A stretch of 38,834 nucleotides of DNA. Source: Prochlorococcus sp. AG-363-P01. GTDB lineage: Bacteria > Cyanobacteriota > Cyanobacteriia > PCC-6307 > Cyanobiaceae. Location: contig QCGC01000012.1 of NCBI GenBank assembly GCA_003278225.1, forward strand, positions 1 to 38,834. The letters are read 5' to 3'. Shown one piece after another: positions 8,674 to 17,234 of this stretch; the first letter of the stretch is position 1, and every line of letters begins with the position of its first letter. The notes under the pieces are model-generated. The model was not told where the DNA came from. It ran no database searches and saw only the letters and a list, made by a program, of their open reading frames with translations. Both the position numbers and the translations under genes were made by a program.

Positions 8674-10377
8674 GTGCGCCTGAATACTGCAAAAATCTGT
8701 TTTGTAGTCTCCGTGCTCCTTCAAGGACAGAATCTGATCAGAGCAGAGCAAATACAACAAAATCAAATTAATAAAGAAACTAGTTCATTAATCAGGAAAA
8801 AATTAAGCCGAAGGTACAGACAAGGAATTATTAGGAATAAAATTTCAACCAATAAATCTCTTCTGAGAGAGGAACTGTATATTCTTAATCACCCCATCAA
8901 CTTATCCATACCAAATAACTCATCTAAAGTTATTGCTAAGAAAATATATCCTTTAAAAATTTCAGATATAGAGCACATTGTTAAGGCCAATAATCCAGAC
9001 TTAGAAGTTTATCGAAGAGAAATTAAGCAACAAGAATATAATCTAAATAAAGAGATATCTTCTTGGTATCCAACATTAGATTTTGTTGCTAGCACACAAA
9101 ATTCTAGAAGTGATAAAAATGCTGAGAGAGATCTCTATCGAGATGAAGATCTTGATGAGGAAACTACAAATGAATTAGGAATTACTCAAACTGAATTAGG
9201 ATATAGAGATGATCTTTATACAGAAGAAGCTAATTCAAAACTCTCTCTAGAGCTCAACTGGGATCTTATAGATCCATCAAGAATACCTAATATTGCAGCA
9301 GCCAGAGACACCTATCAAAAAGCTAAAAATTCATATTTAATTCAATTAAGAGATCTGAAACTAGAAGCACTTAATGCTTATTTTTCTCTTCAGCAATCTG
9401 ATGAAGGTGTTCGAATTGGTAAAGCTTCTCAGAAAGCTTCTCAGGTAAGTTTAGATGATGCAAAAGCTCGCTATCAAGCTGGCATCGGAACAAAGCTTGA
9501 TGTTTTGGAGGCAGAAACTCAATTAGCTCGAGACGAAAGGCTTCTCACAGAAAAGTTAAGTGATCAAAGTATTAATCAAAGGACACTAGCAAAGATCTTA
9601 AATCTTCCATATGAATTTACTCCTATTGCTGACTCACCTATACAAACGATTGGTATCTGGAATAAATCTCTTGAAGATAGTATTTTTGCTGCCTTAGAGT
9701 TTCGTAAAGAATTAGAAAATCTCCGTCTTGATATTTCTATTAACAATAACACTGCAAATGCAGCCTTGGCTTCAGCTCAACCTAAATTAACCCTGTTTAA
9801 TACTTTAGATAAATCATTTTATGAGGATATAAAGTCAAAAAATAGCCCCGATCAAGACTCAACTTCAATTAATCATACCTATGGCTTAAAAGCTAACTGG
9901 CGGCTTTTTGATGGGTGGAATGCAAACTCTAGCTATAATTACAATAAACAAGTTGCAAGGGTTTCAGAAGCAAAGTTTGTAAGCGAAAAAAACAAAATTC
10001 GCCAAGAAATAGAAACCGATTTCTTCCAATTACAATCAGCTATTAAAGATCTAGCAAGCAGTAATAGTGAAGTAGTAGCTGCCAAGGAATCATTAAGATT
10101 AGCTAGATTAAGATTTAAAGCTGGTCTGACTACTCAACGTGAAGTAGTCAATAATCAGCGTGATCTTACGCAAGCAGAGGTTGTTTTTGCAGAAGCAATA
10201 TCAGCTTACAATACAAGTATCTCTAATCTCAGTCGCAAAACAGGTATGAATTATATAAAAAACTGTCATTCTTCAAAGGAAATGACTAGTAAAGATGAAA
10301 ATTCTAATCTCAAGAAATCTACAACACAACCTTTTTTAGTAATAACATCCTGCCCTGAAACACTTATTAAAGACTAA
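8674..10377 (+). CDS. TolC-family outer-membrane efflux protein
   Basis: The start is GTG 8674, giving 567 residues. An N-terminal signal peptide-like stretch (ICFVVSVLLQGQNLIRAE) is followed by a low-complexity linker and then the two duplicated outer-membrane efflux domains. These are long helices rich in A, Q, E and K, and hallmark strings such as ARYQAGIGTKLDVLEAETQLARDE and its repeat LRFKAGLTTQREVVNNQRDL are visible (quoted here in part). This is the trimeric outer-membrane duct used by type I secretion and multidrug efflux. No inner-membrane partner is encoded nearby, so the partner must be elsewhere. The next gene starts 2 bases after its stop. Confidence 0.9.
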   Translation: MRLNTAKICFVVSVLLQGQNLIRAEQIQQNQINKETSSLIRKKLSRRYRQGIIRNKISTNKSLLREELYILNHPINLSIPNNSSKVIAKKIYPLKISDIEHIVKANNPDLEVYRREIKQQEYNLNKEISSWYPTLDFVASTQNSRSDKNAERDLYRDEDLDEETTNELGITQTELGYRDDLYTEEANSKLSLELNWDLIDPSRIPNIAAARDTYQKAKNSYLIQLRDLKLEALNAYFSLQQSDEGVRIGKASQKASQVSLDDAKARYQAGIGTKLDVLEAETQLARDERLLTEKLSDQSINQRTLAKILNLPYEFTPIADSPIQTIGIWNKSLEDSIFAALEFRKELENLRLDISINNNTANAALASAQPKLTLFNTLDKSFYEDIKSKNSPDQDSTSINHTYGLKANWRLFDGWNANSSYNYNKQVARVSEAKFVSEKNKIRQEIETDFFQLQSAIKDLASSNSEVVAAKESLRLARLRFKAGLTTQREVVNNQRDLTQAEVVFAEAISAYNTSISNLSRKTGMNYIKNCHSSKEMTSKDENSNLKKSTTQPFLVITSCPETLIKD

Positions 10378-10379
10378 GC

Positions 10380-11222
10380 ATGAGCTGCAAATCTTCCCCA
10401 AAAAATCTAACCAAGGATCAAATTTATGCAGTTCATAACCTGCTAGATTTAGTCGGCAGAAGACAATTGCAAGATTTTGGACATATTTCTTCTGACGTAA
10501 AAGATGACGGAACCTTAATAACCAGCTGTGACCGTTGGAGCGATGACACAATTGTGAAAGGCCTCTCAAAAATCTCGACAGAAGAGGGGGTTCTAAGTGA
10601 AGAAGGTTCCAAAAAAGTCCCAGAATCTTCTGCTTATTGGGTTGTAGACCCTTTAGATGGAACAACTAACTTTTCTGCTGGAATTCCTTATTGGGCAATT
10701 TCAATGGCTCGCTTCGAGAATGGACAGCCAGAAACAGCTTTTCTAGATATACCAGCCCTGAAAAAAAGGATAATTGCAATTCGCGGGAAAGGTGTTTGGC
10801 TTAATGGCAAGCAACTTACAAGTGAAAGTCGTCTTACTTCTAATACTGCTTGTGTCTCGCTATGTAGTCGATCAATTAGGATTTTACAAAAAAGGCCCGA
10901 TAAACCTTTTCCAGGAAAGATTCGTTTATTAGGTGTATCAAGTTTAAATATGATAGGTGTTGCAATAGGACAAACAGTTGCTGCTCTAGAGGCAACACCA
11001 AAAATCTGGGATATTGCATCTGCATGGCTAATTCTTTCAGAGCTGAGCTGTTCTATAAAATGGTTAGATTTAGACCCATCCAAATTAAATATTGGTCAAG
11101 ATCTAACTTCTACATGTTTTCCACTACTAACAGCAAGTTCTATAAAAGAACTAGAAAAGTTATTACCATGGGGAGAGTTATTAATCAATAGCTGGAATAA
11201 TATTCAAGATAACATCAACTAA
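10380..11222 (+). CDS. Inositol monophosphatase family phosphatase
   Basis: A 280-residue Mg2+-dependent sugar or polyol phosphatase of the IMPase/SuhB/HisN-like family. The three metal-binding elements are present: the KDDGTLITSCD loop with a following LSEE (Glu74/75), DPLDGTTNF with D90 and D93, and IWDIASAW late in the protein. The substrate cannot be read from the sequence; inositol-1-phosphate, histidinol-phosphate or another small phosphate are possible. It begins 2 bases after the TolC stop, so the two are translationally close. A 124-base gap then separates it from the YihY gene. Confidence 0.9.
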   Translation: MSCKSSPKNLTKDQIYAVHNLLDLVGRRQLQDFGHISSDVKDDGTLITSCDRWSDDTIVKGLSKISTEEGVLSEEGSKKVPESSAYWVVDPLDGTTNFSAGIPYWAISMARFENGQPETAFLDIPALKKRIIAIRGKGVWLNGKQLTSESRLTSNTACVSLCSRSIRILQKRPDKPFPGKIRLLGVSSLNMIGVAIGQTVAALEATPKIWDIASAWLILSELSCSIKWLDLDPSKLNIGQDLTSTCFPLLTASSIKELEKLLPWGELLINSWNNIQDNIN

Positions 11223-11346
11223 AAAATAAATTAATTCTTGTCAAGTTAAGTAATTGAAAATTATAATCAACTAGCGTCAAAATCTACATGTTATTAATGT
11301 CTTCAAGTCAAAGTACCAAACAAGGGTTATAAATGGTCTTATTGAG

Positions 11347-12300
11347 ATGCGTAAAAACGTGGAGCTTCGATGGAAACATAAAGCCAGATTGCTTTTAGCG
11401 AGTTTATGGCGAGCATATGAACGCTGGGCCCAATGTGATTGTGTCGACCTGAGTGCTGCATTTGCCTACTACACGCTCCAATCTTTTTTTCCTATTTTAT
11501 TAATATCCCTATCTGTTGCTTCGTGGTTTCTAGGCAGGCAAACTGGCCTTGATCAGCAAATTGTAAGTTTTGCAGCTCAAATTCTGCCTCCTTCAGTAGT
11601 CGGGCTAGTTGATACAACATTAATCAAACTTGTAAATCAAGGTTTTGGAGCTGGCTTATTAGGTGCAATGTTTCTTATGGTAACTGCTGGCAATGCTTAT
11701 CTAACCTTACAAAGAGGGGCTGATCGACTTTGGCAGGATGTCTTACCTCCTCAAACCTTACCAAACACATTCCAAATACAAGCCTTTCGCTTTATCCGAA
11801 GCCGAGTAGAAGCCTTTGTAGTTGTATTTCTAGTTGGAATTTTAGTTGTGATAGATCAAATTAGTGCAAATGTCCGCATGATTCCTGTAGCGGTTTTTGA
11901 AGATCTAAGAGAAGCAAGTCCATGGCTTGCAAATTCATTATCAAGTTTTCCTGTAATTCAAGTTGGTCAATTCATAATTCCTTTAATTGGACTATCAATA
12001 ATGGCTTTATTACTTCAAGCATTACTTCCTAGTCGAAGAGTTCCAATTAAACCCCTAATACCTGGAGCTCTAATGATAGGAACTCTCTTAACCACTCTAA
12101 ATTTAACCGTAAGTAGAAGTATCCTCTCGCTCGGAGCACGTTTTCAAGCATATGGTTTGATTGGAGGAGTACTCGTTTTAACTTTATGGGTTTGGATGAT
12201 AGGTGTAATTATATATTTTGGTCAATGTTGGAGTGTTGTACTGGCAAGTATGCGAATCAATAGGCAAAGAGAATTATACAATCAAAAAATCTTAAACTAG
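11347..12300 (+). CDS. YihY/virulence factor BrkB family membrane protein
   Basis: A 317-residue inner-membrane protein with about six hydrophobic segments. The family features visible are the early CVDLSAAFAYYTLQSFFPILL block (quoted in part), GAGLLGAMFLMVTAGNAYLTL, and the late LGGVLVLTLWVWM-like segment (GGVLVLTLWVWMIGVIIYFG). The YihY/BrkB name is historical; the family was once mislabelled ribonuclease BN, and its real role is uncertain. It follows the phosphatase gene after 124 bases and precedes a small zinc-ribbon protein by 35 bases. Confidence 0.9.
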   Translation: MRKNVELRWKHKARLLLASLWRAYERWAQCDCVDLSAAFAYYTLQSFFPILLISLSVASWFLGRQTGLDQQIVSFAAQILPPSVVGLVDTTLIKLVNQGFGAGLLGAMFLMVTAGNAYLTLQRGADRLWQDVLPPQTLPNTFQIQAFRFIRSRVEAFVVVFLVGILVVIDQISANVRMIPVAVFEDLREASPWLANSLSSFPVIQVGQFIIPLIGLSIMALLLQALLPSRRVPIKPLIPGALMIGTLLTTLNLTVSRSILSLGARFQAYGLIGGVLVLTLWVWMIGVIIYFGQCWSVVLASMRINRQRELYNQKILN

Positions 12301-12335
12301 AATTGTTTCAACCAAATTTTTCTTCAAGAGAATAA

Positions 12336-12692
12336 ATGAACAGGCCTTCGCCTTTGATCTGGGTTACTCTTATAATAGTATTTTTGTTGCCTACAACTGC
12401 TGGAAGATTTCTAATTGATTTAGCTGGTGGTTTCATACTTATTCTCTTGACAATACCAGTATTAATAGGTGGAGCAGGTTGGTTAGGCTGGCGCTTTCTA
12501 CAATCACGATTAATCAAATGTGAAGTCTGCGGGGCAAGTATTCTGAACAGCTCAGAGCAATGTCCTATTTGTGCTTCGAATATAACTTCTCAACAAAAGC
12601 CAAATAATGAAGTATCAAAATCCAAAACAAATACTTCTTCCATTCCAGCCAGTTCAGCCACTATTGATATAACTGCAAAAGATGCAGATTAA
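12336..12692 (+). CDS. Small membrane protein with zinc-ribbon motif, 118 aa
   Basis: I do not recognise the family. Two hydrophobic segments (about residues 7-20 and 31-52) are followed by a cytoplasmic-looking tail with two CXXC pairs: C62/C65 (CEVCG) and C76/C79 (CPIC). This is a classic short zinc ribbon. The last 35 residues are Ser/Thr/Lys-rich and probably disordered. The gene follows the YihY gene by 35 bases on the same strand and ends just before the strong hairpin at 12728-12775, so it is likely the last gene of the run. Confidence 0.7.
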   Translation: MNRPSPLIWVTLIIVFLLPTTAGRFLIDLAGGFILILLTIPVLIGGAGWLGWRFLQSRLIKCEVCGASILNSSEQCPICASNITSQQKPNNEVSKSKTNTSSIPASSATIDITAKDAD

Positions 12693-12727
12693 ATTATTTT
12701 GTTAAATCAATCCCTCCTATTGCTTGA

Positions 12728-12775
12728 TAGGATTATATATATGCTGATTTAATAATCAGCATATATATAATCCTA
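12728..12775. terminator. Perfect 22-bp hairpin, probable bidirectional terminator
   Basis: The left arm at 12728-12749 is exactly complementary to the right arm at 12754-12775, with a TAAT loop. It sits between two convergent genes. Its right arm includes the xseB stop codon (12773-12775), so the hairpin can act on transcripts from both directions. The stem is mostly A/T with an alternating ATATATAT core and GG/CC near the base. Confidence 0.75.
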
Positions 12776-13090
12776 CTTGCCAAGTGATTTAGCATCTAAT
12801 TCTATAACTTGTTGTTCAGCATTATCCAGTAATTTTTGACAATGGTCTAAATAAATTGATGCTTTTAAGTGATATTCTTGAAGCTTTTCCAAAGGAACGG
12901 AATCATTTTGTAAATTCTCTAAAAGTAATTCTAAAGCATTTAATGATTCCTCATAGCTCAATAAATAAGCTTGTTTCTTCCATTCCATTATATCTTCTTC
13001 CAAAGAGTTAATAGGCGTTTTATTATCTAATGATTCTTTATTATGGAGCATTTTTTTAGAACTACTCCTAGAAGATTGAGTTTTTTTCAT
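12773..13090 (-). CDS. xseB: Exodeoxyribonuclease VII small subunit
   Basis: XseB is the small helical subunit of exonuclease VII, which degrades single-stranded DNA. The 105-residue frame has the family core in its second half: SYEESLNALELLLENLQNDS and PLEKLQEYHLKASIYLDHCQ, two long helices with the L..LE.I...L pattern. The first 35 residues are a Lys/Ser-rich extension, so an internal start is possible, but the ATG at 13090 overlaps the xseA stop by 4 bases (ATGA), which favours it. The stop codon lies inside the downstream hairpin. Confidence 0.88.
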   Translation of the reverse strand: MKKTQSSRSSSKKMLHNKESLDNKTPINSLEEDIMEWKKQAYLLSYEESLNALELLLENLQNDSVPLEKLQEYHLKASIYLDHCQKLLDNAEQQVIELDAKSLGK

Positions 13091-14244
13091 GATCCAGAAA
13101 GCTTTGAGTAAACTTTGTCGATTGTTGAGTCAATTTGACCATCACTCAGCCTAATAGTTAATTTTTCTTGCTCTTTTACATCTTGAATACTGCGAATTGG
13201 TTTGCCAAGACGATTTTGCACTATTGCAAAGCCCCGTAATAACCAACGCTCTGGAGAAAGTGCTTCTAGAAGATGATATTTTTGCAGAAGATCTTCTCTC
13301 TTGATTTGAATAATAACTTCAGGCGATTGTGCTTTCCAGTCTTTCCATATCTCTACTAATCTTTGCTTTTCCCGATGCATAAACCAAGAGAAATAATCAT
13401 TTAAACGTTTACGCCTTTGCAAGCAATTCTCTAGTGCTATTTCAAAACTAGGTAATAAATCCACAATTGCAGCCGTAGGTGTAGCAGAGCGATGATCCGC
13501 AACAAGATCTGCGACAGTCAAGTCATCCTCATGCCCCAAACCCGTAACAACAGGTACAGGAAAATCAGCTAGGAACCGACAAAGTTCTTCATTATCAAAA
13601 ACCATTAGATCTTCTCTACTGCCACCACCTCTAGCCACAATAATGCCATCAATTGCTAAAGATTTAATTGAGCTTGCGAGAGCTTGCAAAACAGATTGAA
13701 TTTCTTGTGCCACAGATCCCTGCACAGGAATAGGAATAATAAATAAAGTTGTTAAAGGCCAACGTTCTTTCGCGGTACGAAGCATATCAGCCAGTGCTGA
13801 GCTAGGCACACTAGTAAGAATGGCTATAGCTTTTGGATACTTAGGCAACTTTCTATGTCTTGCCTCATCTAGTAAGCCTTCTTTAGACAGAAGAGTTTTA
13901 ACAATTTCAAATTGCCGAAGCACTGTTGTGATGCTGGGGCGAATATTCAATACTTGAACAACAAGGTTGGCCCTAACTGCCCAAAAATTCAGTTTTCCAA
14001 TAATTACAACTCCATCTCCTTCAACAGGTTGAAAGTCAAGTTTTTGCAGTTGTGAAGCCCAAATAACACCGCTGACACTTGCTTTTCCATCACTAAGAGT
14101 TAGCCATAAATGCCCCTTCTTAAGTTGAGCTTTCGAAATGGAAGCATTTAATATGAACCGAGGCGCAAAGCCTCGTTCTAAAAGTGATCCGATAGCTTCA
14201 TTAAGCTCTAGAACCGAATAGTTAGGTAAAGAATCAAACGTCAA
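13087..14244 (-). CDS. xseA: Exodeoxyribonuclease VII large subunit
   Basis: XseA is the catalytic subunit of exonuclease VII. The 385 residues contain the N-terminal OB-fold (HLWLTLSDGKASVSGVIWAS), the catalytic domain with AILTSVPSSALADML and IIVARGGGSREDLMVFDNE, and the VTGLGHEDDLTVADLVADHRSATPTAA segment (given in part), which holds the conserved GHE.D and SATPTAA motifs. The helical C-terminal region is short compared with E. coli XseA (about 456 residues), as is common in compact cyanobacterial genomes. It overlaps xseB by 4 bases and the upstream small membrane gene by 11 bases. Confidence 0.93.
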   Translation of the reverse strand: MTFDSLPNYSVLELNEAIGSLLERGFAPRFILNASISKAQLKKGHLWLTLSDGKASVSGVIWASQLQKLDFQPVEGDGVVIIGKLNFWAVRANLVVQVLNIRPSITTVLRQFEIVKTLLSKEGLLDEARHRKLPKYPKAIAILTSVPSSALADMLRTAKERWPLTTLFIIPIPVQGSVAQEIQSVLQALASSIKSLAIDGIIVARGGGSREDLMVFDNEELCRFLADFPVPVVTGLGHEDDLTVADLVADHRSATPTAAIVDLLPSFEIALENCLQRRKRLNDYFSWFMHREKQRLVEIWKDWKAQSPEVIIQIKREDLLQKYHLLEALSPERWLLRGFAIVQNRLGKPIRSIQDVKEQEKLTIRLSDGQIDSTIDKVYSKLSGS

Positions 14245-14419
14245 GGCGCCGGTAAAGAAAAGTCCAGTAAAGACAAATTATTAAAGTCAATACACTAACT
14301 AGTTGACCCCAAAAATGATTTAGTTGAGTCAAAGCAATAGTAAATATCAAAATAGAACTACTAAGCATTCGAGCACCATCACGCCGATTACTGGGAAAAA
14401 TCTTAGACAAGATACTCAT
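14234..14419 (-). CDS. Small two-helix membrane protein upstream of xseA, 61 aa
   Basis: Not a family I recognise. The protein has a basic start (KIFPSNRRDGARM) and two hydrophobic segments (SSSILIFTIALTQLNHFW and LVSVLTLIICLYWTFLY), ending in RRLDV. Positive residues at both ends suggest both termini are cytoplasmic. Its stop overlaps the xseA start by 11 bases on the same strand, the arrangement expected of a translationally coupled gene; this is the main evidence that it is real. No link to exonuclease VII is known to me. Confidence 0.6.
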   Translation of the reverse strand: MSILSKIFPSNRRDGARMLSSSILIFTIALTQLNHFWGQLVSVLTLIICLYWTFLYRRLDV

Positions 14420-14532
14420 TCATATTTGCTCTACTCTCGCTGAATACTAAAAAAATGTATATGTCTAAGAAAATTTCTCAACAAAAGTAATTCAAAGCAT
14501 TCAAGAGGCTTTTAAAAAGCGACCTTCGTCTT

Positions 14533-14679
14533 TCATCCAAAGCCCATTTGGCCTAAAATTCCTTGACCTGTAAGAAGTTCAGTACTTAATCCTATTACGA
14601 TGCCAATCATTGCTAAGCGGCCATTCCAAGTCTCAGCAAAGTTGACAAAGCCGAAACGCGGCTGGATATTGTTAGGCAT
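14533..14679 (-). CDS. hli: High-light-inducible (Hli) protein, 48 aa
   Basis: Hli proteins are one-helix members of the chlorophyll a/b-binding family that protect photosystems by binding chlorophyll and carotenoid. This short frame runs from ATG at 14679 to TGA at 14533. It has the signature AETWNGRLAMIGIVIG with E16, N19 and R21 in the ExxNxRxAMxG pattern, a helix, and a LLTGQGILGQMGFG end that matches the conserved C-terminus of Hli proteins in marine picocyanobacteria. It is a single gene; multicopy hli in islands is common but not seen here. A small GCTTTT/AAAAGC stem follows at about 14508-14520. Confidence 0.93.
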   Translation of the reverse strand: MPNNIQPRFGFVNFAETWNGRLAMIGIVIGLSTELLTGQGILGQMGFG

Positions 14680-14817
14680 GAAGATGCATATATCTTATTC
14701 ATGTTAACAAAAAATAAAAGCTTTAACGAATTTCACAAGATTTGATTACTCACTAGTTATTTAATTTCTTAATTAGATATTAATAACCAAACAGTTCTTA
14801 TAAAATTTACATTTCCA

Positions 14818-15201
14818 CTATCGAACATGTCTTGCTCCATCTACAGGAGAATATTCTTCTCCAGTAAGTTCTTCATAAATTATTGCTGGTAAACCAGTTT
14901 CAAACATAGTCTGCAAAGCTTCTTTGAGGAGTGGGTTCCAACCTCCTGTGCTGACTTTCCCATGGCGAACAGTCCAATCCCATGTTCCTTGAAGATCTCT
15001 AGGAATGCGTCCCTCCCGATCTCGCCTTGCGACTAGGTCAAGAGATTCTACCAAGCCCACTTGTATTGGTTTTTTGCCATAAGAAGGTGTAAGGCTCAGC
15101 TCAAGCCTGACAGGATCTTCCTTTAAAAGTCGCAACCGAAATCTTGGAGGCAACTTCACAGTCTTCAAGACTGCAACAACAATGCGTGTTCTTTGTTCCA
15201 A
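14818..15201 (-). CDS. Conserved hypothetical protein, 127 aa
   Basis: I do not recognise a family with certainty. The protein is soluble, basic and beta-rich, with segments RIVVAVLKTVKLPPRFRLRL, VRLELSLTPSYGKKP, GTWDWTVRHGKVSTGGWNP and a C-terminal helix (LKEALQTMFETGLPAIIYEE). The codon use and even spread of charged residues look like a true gene. It follows the 91-residue membrane-anchored gene by 55 bases on the same strand, so they may form a two-gene operon. Nothing in the sequence points to a catalytic site. Confidence 0.7.
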   Translation of the reverse strand: MEQRTRIVVAVLKTVKLPPRFRLRLLKEDPVRLELSLTPSYGKKPIQVGLVESLDLVARRDREGRIPRDLQGTWDWTVRHGKVSTGGWNPLLKEALQTMFETGLPAIIYEELTGEEYSPVDGARHVR

Positions 15202-15256
15202 CTTTTACTCCTGTTAAGAGTCATATGAAGTGTCTATGTGACACTCAAAACCTAAC

Positions 15257-15532
15257 TTATTCAGCAGAGGTTTCTGTGGATTTAGGTGGGTCAATATCTC
15301 CAGAAAAGCGCACCGTTAGCAACTCCTCATCAGTTATGCGACCATCTTGATCCAAAAGCTCTGGATGAATAGTCAATTTGCCAGTGCGATCACCTTTGGA
15401 ATAGATCCGTTTGGTAGAACTACTGGGGAGTTTCTGATCGACCCAGAAAGCCCTCGAAATCAAACGAAAAGCTTGCCATATTAGTAATAATACGACAGAT
15501 GCATAAAGAACCAAGAAAAGGATGTTCAGCAT
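15257..15532 (-). CDS. DUF2973-like membrane-anchored protein, 91 aa
   Basis: An N-terminal membrane helix (MLNILFLVLYASVVLLLIWQ) is followed by a polar tail with TGKLTIHPELLDQDGRITDE, a motif I associate with the cyanobacterial DUF2973 family (HPELL.. .G..T.E.LL). The topology would place the tail in the cytoplasm or stroma-equivalent side. Function is unknown. It precedes the 127-residue hypothetical gene by 55 bases and diverges from the HtrA gene across a roughly 295-base AT-rich region. Confidence 0.65.
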   Translation of the reverse strand: MLNILFLVLYASVVLLLIWQAFRLISRAFWVDQKLPSSSTKRIYSKGDRTGKLTIHPELLDQDGRITDEELLTVRFSGDIDPPKSTETSAE

Positions 15533-15827
15533 GTCAACGTTTTCAGCAAAAAAGGCTTAGGTTCATAGAAAGAAAATTATATTCATCATTGCTTTTTCTT
15601 AAGTATATCCTCTAATTATATTTCTTGAGGCTCGGCCAATAGATGCTTTGCAAAACAGTTAAACAAAAGAAAATAAATGATTGTCATATAATGTTATAAA
15701 GTGACATCTATCAAATTGTTCATGTGTGAGTTAATGATGTTAGTCCTCACTAAAGTAATCATTGGATTTCATAGTTAAGAAAGCTTTTTGTTCATCCTCA
15801 AAATACTTGTTAATTTTGAAAACCACC

Positions 15828-17027
15828 ATGTTAAATAAATACAGTAGAAAATGCAAAACAAATTTCAGCAAGTTAAGCAAAAGTAAAATAATTTTAACGC
15901 GCAAACTAGCTCTCTTTTTCAGTGTTATTGGATTGTGGTGCGTCCCAGTAACAGGGCCACTAATTATTAGTCCAGTGAAAGCAGACTTATTAAAAGCATT
16001 CACGAAAAATTCATTTGTTGCCGAAGCATTAGCACGCAGTGGTCCTGCAGTAGTAACACTTGAAACTCAAAGAAGAGTATTTTCAAACTCAAGTTTACCT
16101 CCTGGTTTCTTAACAGATCCATACCTACAACGCTTTTTTGGCTTACCAGATTTGAGAGCTCCTCGTGAACACATTGAAAGGGGGCAAGGGAGTGGTGTAA
16201 TTTTTGCCGCAGATGGATTAGTACTAACTAATGCACATGTAATAGAGCAAACTGATCGTGTAATGATAGGAATGTCAGATGGGAGGAGAATTCCTGGCCG
16301 TGTAATAGGCCAAGACTCAATTACAGATCTTGCAGTAATTCAATTAGAGGGAGCAGGGCCCTGGCCAACAGCACCATTAGGTAATTCAGATAATCTTGAA
16401 GTGGGGGATTGGGCTATTGCAGTTGGCAACCCATATGGCCTTGAAAACACGGTGACATTGGGAATAATTAGCAACCTAAATCGAAACGTTACACAACTGG
16501 GAATATCAGGCAAGCGTCTCGAACTAATCCAAACTGATGCTGCAATTAATCCTGGCAACTCTGGAGGCCCTTTGCTGAATGCAAAAGGAGAAGTAGTGGG
16601 GATTAATATGCTAGTCCGTTCAGGACCTGGGGCAGGATTGGGGTTTGCGATACCAATCAATCGTGCACGTGAAATCGCAAAACAGCTAGTCACCAAAGGT
16701 AAAGCTAGTCATCCAATAATTGGAGTAAGCCTTTCATCTATATCAAACGAAAATAACAACTTCAATAAAGCTCAAGAATCTGGGGCAAAGATTCGTTATG
16801 TGATTCCTGGATCGCCAGCTGACCAAGGAGGATTACAAATTAATGATGTGATCATCTCAATTGAAGGAGAGTTAATGGAGGAGCCTGAAAATGTTGTTTC
16901 TGCAATCAACCAATATGGTGCCAACCAATATTTATCTTTTAAAGTTAGAAGAAGAGGTAAAGATATGGTTTTCTCAATAAAGCCTATAGATATGAGCGAT
17001 TTAGAAATGTTCAAGAAAAAGCTTTAA
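15828..17027 (+). CDS. HtrA/Deg-type serine protease
   Basis: This periplasmic or lumenal ATP-independent protease and chaperone handles damaged proteins. I place the start at ATG 15828 (399 aa); the frame is open to an earlier ATG at 15762, but that would add a non-signal-like leader. A basic region and hydrophobic stretch (KLALFFSVIGLWCVPVTG) form a signal peptide or anchor, with a possible cut after VKA. The trypsin-like domain has the triad His137 (LTNAHV), Asp167 (SITDLAVI) and Ser245 (GNSGGPL), and one PDZ domain follows (IPGSPADQGGLQINDVIISI). One PDZ and this length fit cyanobacterial HhoA/HhoB/HtrA. Which paralogue it is cannot be settled here. Confidence 0.93.
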   Translation: MLNKYSRKCKTNFSKLSKSKIILTRKLALFFSVIGLWCVPVTGPLIISPVKADLLKAFTKNSFVAEALARSGPAVVTLETQRRVFSNSSLPPGFLTDPYLQRFFGLPDLRAPREHIERGQGSGVIFAADGLVLTNAHVIEQTDRVMIGMSDGRRIPGRVIGQDSITDLAVIQLEGAGPWPTAPLGNSDNLEVGDWAIAVGNPYGLENTVTLGIISNLNRNVTQLGISGKRLELIQTDAAINPGNSGGPLLNAKGEVVGINMLVRSGPGAGLGFAIPINRAREIAKQLVTKGKASHPIIGVSLSSISNENNNFNKAQESGAKIRYVIPGSPADQGGLQINDVIISIEGELMEEPENVVSAINQYGANQYLSFKVRRRGKDMVFSIKPIDMSDLEMFKKKL

Positions 17028-17234
17028 TCGTTCAGATTCTAAGGCATGAAATCATTATCTTCGATAAAAGAAACTTAATAGCGGCCTAACGTTAAAAACT
17101 AAATGACATAGATTAAAGAAATTACTTTTAGCCAACTTACATTCCAAGATAATTAAAGATTTTTAAAATGTAATTTATTTGAATTTGAATCGATCTAAAT
17201 CTTTTTTTCTGCATCTTCAATATTGACGATGAAA

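Noticed and set aside
10336-11083. Two minus-strand open frames (109 and 131 codons) opposite the phosphatase gene
   Set aside because: Antisense to an intact inositol-monophosphatase gene with all metal-binding motifs.
15740-16003. 87-codon minus-strand open frame at the HtrA start
   Set aside because: Overlaps the HtrA signal region antisense; its composition reflects the AT-rich leader, not a protein family.
17028-17234. Terminator between HtrA and ABC-F genes (ATCTTC...GACGAT stem)
   Set aside because: The stem is imperfect and the T-run lies on the wrong side for either gene.
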